The notes under the pieces: model-generated
The model's input: only the letters and a program-made list of their open reading frames with translations
Databases searched by the model: none
What the model was told of the DNA's origin: nothing
NCBI RefSeq assembly: GCF_000422465.1
Contig: NZ_KE383844.1
Span: forward strand, 371,070-435,069
Direction of reading: 5' to 3'
DNA length: 64,000 bases
Source of the DNA: Paenibacillus harenae DSM 16969
GTDB taxonomy: Bacteria > Bacillota > Bacilli > Paenibacillales > Paenibacillaceae
Shown here: positions 60,587-64,000 of the stretch, one piece after another
How positions within the stretch are numbered: the first letter of the stretch is position 1
How the letters are laid out: every line of letters begins with the position of its first letter
Position numbers and translations under genes: made by a program

Positions 60587-61012
60587 ATGAATAATATAAA
60601 TAAACTAAACTACATAACATTAAGGGATCTTGTAATTATATTCCCAATAATCATAATAGTGATCGTGTTGAGAGACTTCGAATTTTCTGTTAGTGGTTAT
60701 GGCGCAACAGCTCTTTGGTTAAATTCATCCATGAATTTAATTATAATTTGTTTACTACTTTATGCATTTATTCGCCTTTTAATTAAAAAAAATATTATAT
60801 TTAATGAAAAATCACTTTGTTTAGGTAGGATGAAAATGCAATATTCTAATATTAAGAAAATTAATATGAGCAAAAAATTTATTGAAATATACACCAACAA
60901 TTCGAAATGTCCTTTCTTTTTTTTCGTATTAACAAAGAATGAGATTGATGAAACGAAAAATATCTTTCAAAAAATTAGTATGGAGAATAATATTCCTATA
61001 AAAAAATCTTAA
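60587..61012 (+). CDS. AT-rich hypothetical membrane protein
   Basis: About 141 residues from ATG 60587, with AAGGAG about 10 bp upstream. Two hydrophobic segments (VIIFPIIIIVIVLRDF and MNLIIICLLLYAFIRLLI) precede a C-terminal cytosolic beta-rich part (NIIFNEKSLCLGRMKMQYSN, then FIEIYTNNSK, ending in a helix) that resembles a small bacterial PH-like domain. Base composition is far more AT-rich than any neighbour, with AAA/AAT/ATT codons prevailing, so recent acquisition from a low-GC donor is likely. A terminator/hairpin element follows at 61055. Confidence 0.65.
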   Translation: MNNINKLNYITLRDLVIIFPIIIIVIVLRDFEFSVSGYGATALWLNSSMNLIIICLLLYAFIRLLIKKNIIFNEKSLCLGRMKMQYSNIKKINMSKKFIEIYTNNSKCPFFFFVLTKNEIDETKNIFQKISMENNIPIKKS

Positions 61013-61054
61013 GAACTGTCGCGAATTTGATTTTAGTATTTACTTATTTATTAA

Positions 61055-61132
61055 GCTACTACAGGATAGCATAGTGAAGGGCTGCCACGCGGCAGCCCTT
61101 TCGTATTGTATGCTATCGTATCCGTTAGTTCA
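61055..61132 (-). repeat. TTGAACTAACG hairpin element, complete copy B
   Basis: On the minus strand, TTGAACTAACG, then TACGATAGC, then a perfect 10-bp hairpin AAGGGCTGCC/GGCAGCCCTT (61077-61100), then ATCCTGTAGTAGC. It shares order and sequence with copy A at 52238-52314. It may also terminate the plus-strand gene ending at 61012. Confidence 0.6.
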
Positions 61133-61190
61133 AGCCACTTTTGGGACTTAGAGCAGACATTATTTCAGCTTTGACAGTTGTGATTTAAAT

Positions 61191-61571
61191 TTATAAACCG
61201 CCGGTAACCGGAAGATATGTGCCCGTTACAAACCGCGAGTCGTCTCCTGCTAGAAACGCAACAACCCCTGCCACATCGTCTGGATTCGCGATACGTCTCA
61301 ACGGCGTAAAGTTACTAATCATTTGCCTGTCTGCATCGCACTAATCCAGGAGCTATCACGTTGGCCGTAACGCCTTGCGGGCCGAACTCCTGAGCGATGT
61401 AGGAAGAAAAGCTGTCCATTCCTCCTTTTGCCGTTCCATGCGCGATCATATACGGTGACGGACCACAAGCTACTGGAAATATATATGATTCGACCTGCCT
61501 TCTGTTCCACCATTGACGGAATAACCGCTTTTGTCGTTACGAATTCAGCTTTGTATACTCCCTTTCGTTTA
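61191..61571 (-). pseudogene. C-terminal half of a short-chain dehydrogenase, frameshifted
   Basis: The minus strand gives, in successive frames, FVTTKAVIPSMVEQKAGRII with YISSS; then MIAHGTAKGGMDSFSSYIA (the catalytic Tyr region with AKGG) and GPQGVTANVIAPG; then FTPLRRIANPDDVAGVVAFL, DDSRFVTGTYLPVTGGL and TAA. At least two frameshifts and the complete loss of the N-terminal Rossmann half make it non-functional. It abuts the epoxide hydrolase stop. Confidence 0.75.
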
Positions 61572-61587
61572 CTGGTTTGGCATGAAA

Positions 61588-62775
61588 TTAGCGCAGCTTG
61601 TTAAAAAAAGTTCGAATGTCTTCAATCAACAAGTCCGGCGCTTCAAGCGCTGCGAAATGGCCACCCCTGTCAAATTCCGACCAATGCACGACATGATGAT
61701 CGCGTTCGACCATTCGGCGGATCGAAGAATCGTTCGGGAATACTGCAACGCCTGTCGGAACGGTAGAACGCGGCCCTGGTACCCCCCACGACACTGAATC
61801 TTCCTTGTAGATGCGAGCCGAGGACCCTGCAGTCCCGGTAAACCAATATAACGACACGTTAGTCAGCAGTAGGTCGCGATCTACTGCATCTTCCGGGAGC
61901 GAAAAGGATGGATCGGTCCATTCTTTAAATTTCTCGATAATCCAAGCTAACTGCCCGACTGGCGAATCCGTGAGGCCATACGAAAGCGTCTGCGGACGCG
62001 TTGCTTGAATGATAGCATAGCCCGACGTTTCAAAGCCTTGAGAGGTTAACCTGTTATATCGGTCCATTTCCGCATCTGTCAAACCTACGCTTTCCGAAGG
62101 ATCTCCTAAAGGGAAAGCGGACAACCCGTTGGAGTGAATGCCGATAACGCGATCCGGTGCAATGGATCCAAGTTTCGGAGAAATAATCGCCCCCGTATCC
62201 CCGCCTTGTGCGCCGAAGCGTTCGTAACCCAATCGACTCATCAGTTCCGCCCATGCCATTGCTACACGACTGGTGTTCCAGCCGGGTACCGTCGTCGGAC
62301 CGGAAAACCCGAAGCCTGGAATCGAAGGGATGACCACATGAAAAGCGTCTTCCGATCGACCGCCATGCGCCTTTGGATCGGTTAGCCGACCGATAATATT
62401 CATGAATTCGACAATTGACCCCGGCCAACCATGGGTAAGAATCAGCGGCATGGCGTCGGGTTCAGGAGATCGCACATGGAGGAAGTGTATTTGTTGTCCG
62501 TCAATCGTGGTTATATATTGCGGGAATCGGTTCATTTCTTCTTCATACTTTCGCCAGTCGTACCCGGACCGCCAATATTCTGCGAGTTCGGCAAGATAAT
62601 GGACAGGTACACCATAGTCCCAATCAACGCCGCTTAGTTCGTCGGGCCAGCGGGTGCGTGCCAAGCGCTCTCGTAAGTCGTCTATCGATTGCTGGGGAAT
62701 CTGGATTCGGAAAGGCTTGATATCGACGTTATCGTTGCAGTTAATATCCTCAAGTTGTTGTTCAATCTTACTCAT
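61588..62775 (-). CDS. epoxide hydrolase family protein (alpha/beta hydrolase)
   Basis: 395 residues from ATG 62775, behind GAGGAGGTAA. It has an N-terminal EHN segment (FRIQIPQQSIDDLRERLART, WPDELSGVDWDYG) and an alpha/beta hydrolase core with the oxyanion HGWPGSIVEFMN. The nucleophile elbow GAQGGDTGAIISPKLG carries the catalytic Asp. The late acid/His region is VAVFPNDSSIRRMVER and GGHFAALEAPDLLIED, with catalytic His in GGHFA. It hydrolyses epoxides or related substrates, as in the microsomal/juvenile-hormone type. It lies 86 bp downstream of the WYL regulator on the same strand. Confidence 0.85.
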   Translation of the reverse strand: MSKIEQQLEDINCNDNVDIKPFRIQIPQQSIDDLRERLARTRWPDELSGVDWDYGVPVHYLAELAEYWRSGYDWRKYEEEMNRFPQYITTIDGQQIHFLHVRSPEPDAMPLILTHGWPGSIVEFMNIIGRLTDPKAHGGRSEDAFHVVIPSIPGFGFSGPTTVPGWNTSRVAMAWAELMSRLGYERFGAQGGDTGAIISPKLGSIAPDRVIGIHSNGLSAFPLGDPSESVGLTDAEMDRYNRLTSQGFETSGYAIIQATRPQTLSYGLTDSPVGQLAWIIEKFKEWTDPSFSLPEDAVDRDLLLTNVSLYWFTGTAGSSARIYKEDSVSWGVPGPRSTVPTGVAVFPNDSSIRRMVERDHHVVHWSEFDRGGHFAALEAPDLLIEDIRTFFNKLR

Positions 62776-62860
62776 TCGGATTACCTCCTCTATTGTTCGG
62801 ATCATGGCATGAAGCATGTTCCTGAACAAATGATAATCCATCCTTGTTGACAACGGGCTG

Positions 62861-63805
62861 TCAACAATCCCGATACATTTCGCTAATTTCTATCGCCGCT
62901 TTTTTTACAGCAGAAGCGATCCTCGTGGGTTCCAGCACGCACACCCCAGTTCGAAAACTAAGCAGAAAGCCAATCAACCAGTCGTTTTCCGGATAATGTA
63001 CACGCACGATAAACGACCCATCGGACTGCCGTTCGATTTCGGACTCATCGAAATGATCCTCGACTTGGACTCTTGCAGCCCCATTGAATTTTAGAACCAA
63101 ATCGATCATGTTATCATTACGCTTTGGGCCCCATCGCTCGTTCAATTCGGATAAAGAGACTTCCCGTCGCTCAAACTTGTCATGGAGCACTGTTAATCCG
63201 CGGATCCTCGATAGTCTGAAGTTGCGAAAATCGTTGCGTTGTAAGCAGAAGCCGTACAAATACCAGGTATACCCCTTCAAAACGAGACCCATCGGTTCAA
63301 CCCGCCGCTCGGTTTCATTTCCTTGCATGTTTGTATAGGTAAAGAAAATCACCTTGGATTCATCGACGGCTTTGCTCAATGCATCGTATTTTAACTTTTC
63401 GGCGTGACTTTTTCGCCAAGGGTGTAGGTCGATCATGACGGATTCCGTCTTAATGAGCCCCTTCCCCTCTGCTTTCGACACTAATGCACCGACTTTTTCC
63501 AATAACACGTCAAGCTTCCCGCCGTTATACGCTTTTGATGATTGAAGTCCACGCAAGGCAGTCGTGAGCGCGGTGAGATCATCCATCGATAGCATCTGCC
63601 TGTCCAGGCGAAAGCTCTCCATGATTTCGAAACCGCCTTCTCCGCCCGTATAGGAAACGATCGGGATGCCTGCCATATTCAATCGGTCCAGATCGCGGTA
63701 AATCGTACGCAAAGACACTTCCAATCGGTCGGCCAAATCCTGCGCTTGCACCCGTTTCCGATTTAATAACAAGATAGTAATGGCCATAAGTCTTTCTAGA
63801 TTCAC
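62861..63805 (-). CDS. YafY-type HTH/WYL-domain transcriptional regulator
   Basis: 314 residues from GTG 63805, behind AGAGGGGAG. The N-terminal HTH (MAITILLLNRKRVQAQDLAD, RLEVSLRTIYRDLDRLNMAG, SYTGGEGGF) is followed by a WYL domain (MGLVLKGYTWYLYGFCLQRN, then FRLSRIRGL) and a WCX C-terminal domain with the closing VLEPTRIASAVKKAAIEI. It probably regulates the downstream epoxide hydrolase gene and itself. Confidence 0.87.
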   Translation of the reverse strand: MNLERLMAITILLLNRKRVQAQDLADRLEVSLRTIYRDLDRLNMAGIPIVSYTGGEGGFEIMESFRLDRQMLSMDDLTALTTALRGLQSSKAYNGGKLDVLLEKVGALVSKAEGKGLIKTESVMIDLHPWRKSHAEKLKYDALSKAVDESKVIFFTYTNMQGNETERRVEPMGLVLKGYTWYLYGFCLQRNDFRNFRLSRIRGLTVLHDKFERREVSLSELNERWGPKRNDNMIDLVLKFNGAARVQVEDHFDESEIERQSDGSFIVRVHYPENDWLIGFLLSFRTGVCVLEPTRIASAVKKAAIEISEMYRDC

Positions 63806-63880
63806 TACTTCTCCCCTCTCTGACTCTCTTCTCTTTCCGGATGACGTCGTGGGATTGTTCAGCTATTGTAACCCGTTATC

Positions 63881-64000
63881 TTAGTCAGCTCTCGATAAAG
63901 ATTTTTTGAAATATACAGCGGATTCATCATATCCAATGGCTTTATAGAAATCGCTTGCTCTTCTTGTAGCAAGTGCAACCAGCTTTGAACCACGCTCAAC
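63881..64000 (-). CDS. partial GNAT family N-acetyltransferase (C-terminus)
   Basis: The minus strand at the window edge encodes 39 residues ending in TAA. KLVALATRRASDFYKAIGYD is the closing strand-helix-strand of GNAT acetyltransferases (A(T)xxA..FY..xGY), followed by ESAVYFKKSLSRAD. The start and acetyl-CoA loop lie outside the window. Confidence 0.65.
   Translation of the reverse strand, partial: VERGSKLVALATRRASDFYKAIGYDESAVYFKKSLSRAD

Overview
The window reads as a chromosome segment of a Paenibacillus-like member of the Bacillota. GC is moderate, AGGAGG-type ribosome binding sites are strong, and TTG or GTG starts are frequent. There are S-layer-homology (SLH) proteins, lipoproteins, a lipoteichoic-acid-synthase-family protein, T-box leaders in front of aminoacyl-tRNA synthetases and a candidate cre site. 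There are no rRNAs, no tRNAs that I could see, no CRISPR array and no complete prophage or IS. Genes are packed in small units, most on the minus strand after 10.8 kb.

1-11 kb: a RidA remnant, a methyltransferase, a PfpI/DJ-1 protein divergent from a WYL regulator, and a VOC protein. Then come an SLH protein and, divergent from it, a phosphate-responsive-looking block: a copper-amine-oxidase-N-like secreted protein and two tandem PstS paralogues, one secreted and one lipoprotein. After that lie a KapD-like exonuclease, an EamA exporter, a GC-rich TetR plus methionine aminopeptidase pair, and a chemoreceptor fragment. 11-26 kb: metabolic and transport genes on the minus strand (two kinase-like/heme-related genes, SGNH hydrolase, MFS, lipoprotein cytochrome c, epimerase, a sigma factor translationally coupled to an unknown protein, GyrI-like protein, LTA synthase, and a heterodimeric ABC exporter with one half frameshifted), then exonuclease III. 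26-38 kb: a candidate structured RNA, a SUFU-family protein, glutamate racemase, an SLH-anchored serine hydrolase and a five-gene oligopeptide ABC operon.

38-45 kb is the best regulated part. trpS sits behind a T-box with a UGG specifier and, additionally, a short overlapping ORF with two consecutive Trp codons. glnS (direct glutaminyl-tRNA synthetase) sits behind a T-box with a CAA specifier. Between them is a kynurenine-formamidase-like cyclase. A cytosolic six-hairpin glycosidase-like gene with a cre-like site follows.

46-64 kb looks like an accessory region. It holds small, mostly minus-strand, single-gene units (GNAT, DUF4260, sugar isomerase, APH, kinase-like, DinB, MFS plus ArsR-rhodanese, HAD, aldo/keto reductase plus MocR, EamA, epoxide hydrolase plus WYL), mixed with broken genes (DUF4440, CBM-like, histidine kinase, YceI, SDR), a group II intron 3' remnant and an AT-rich orphan. 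A hairpin element beginning TTGAACTAACG recurs just downstream of several of these genes. I see no single large undescribed defence or biosynthetic system. The most interesting signals are regulatory: the trpS double leader, the repeated hairpin element with an intron remnant in one copy, the candidate structured RNA, and a second family of intergenic palindromes.
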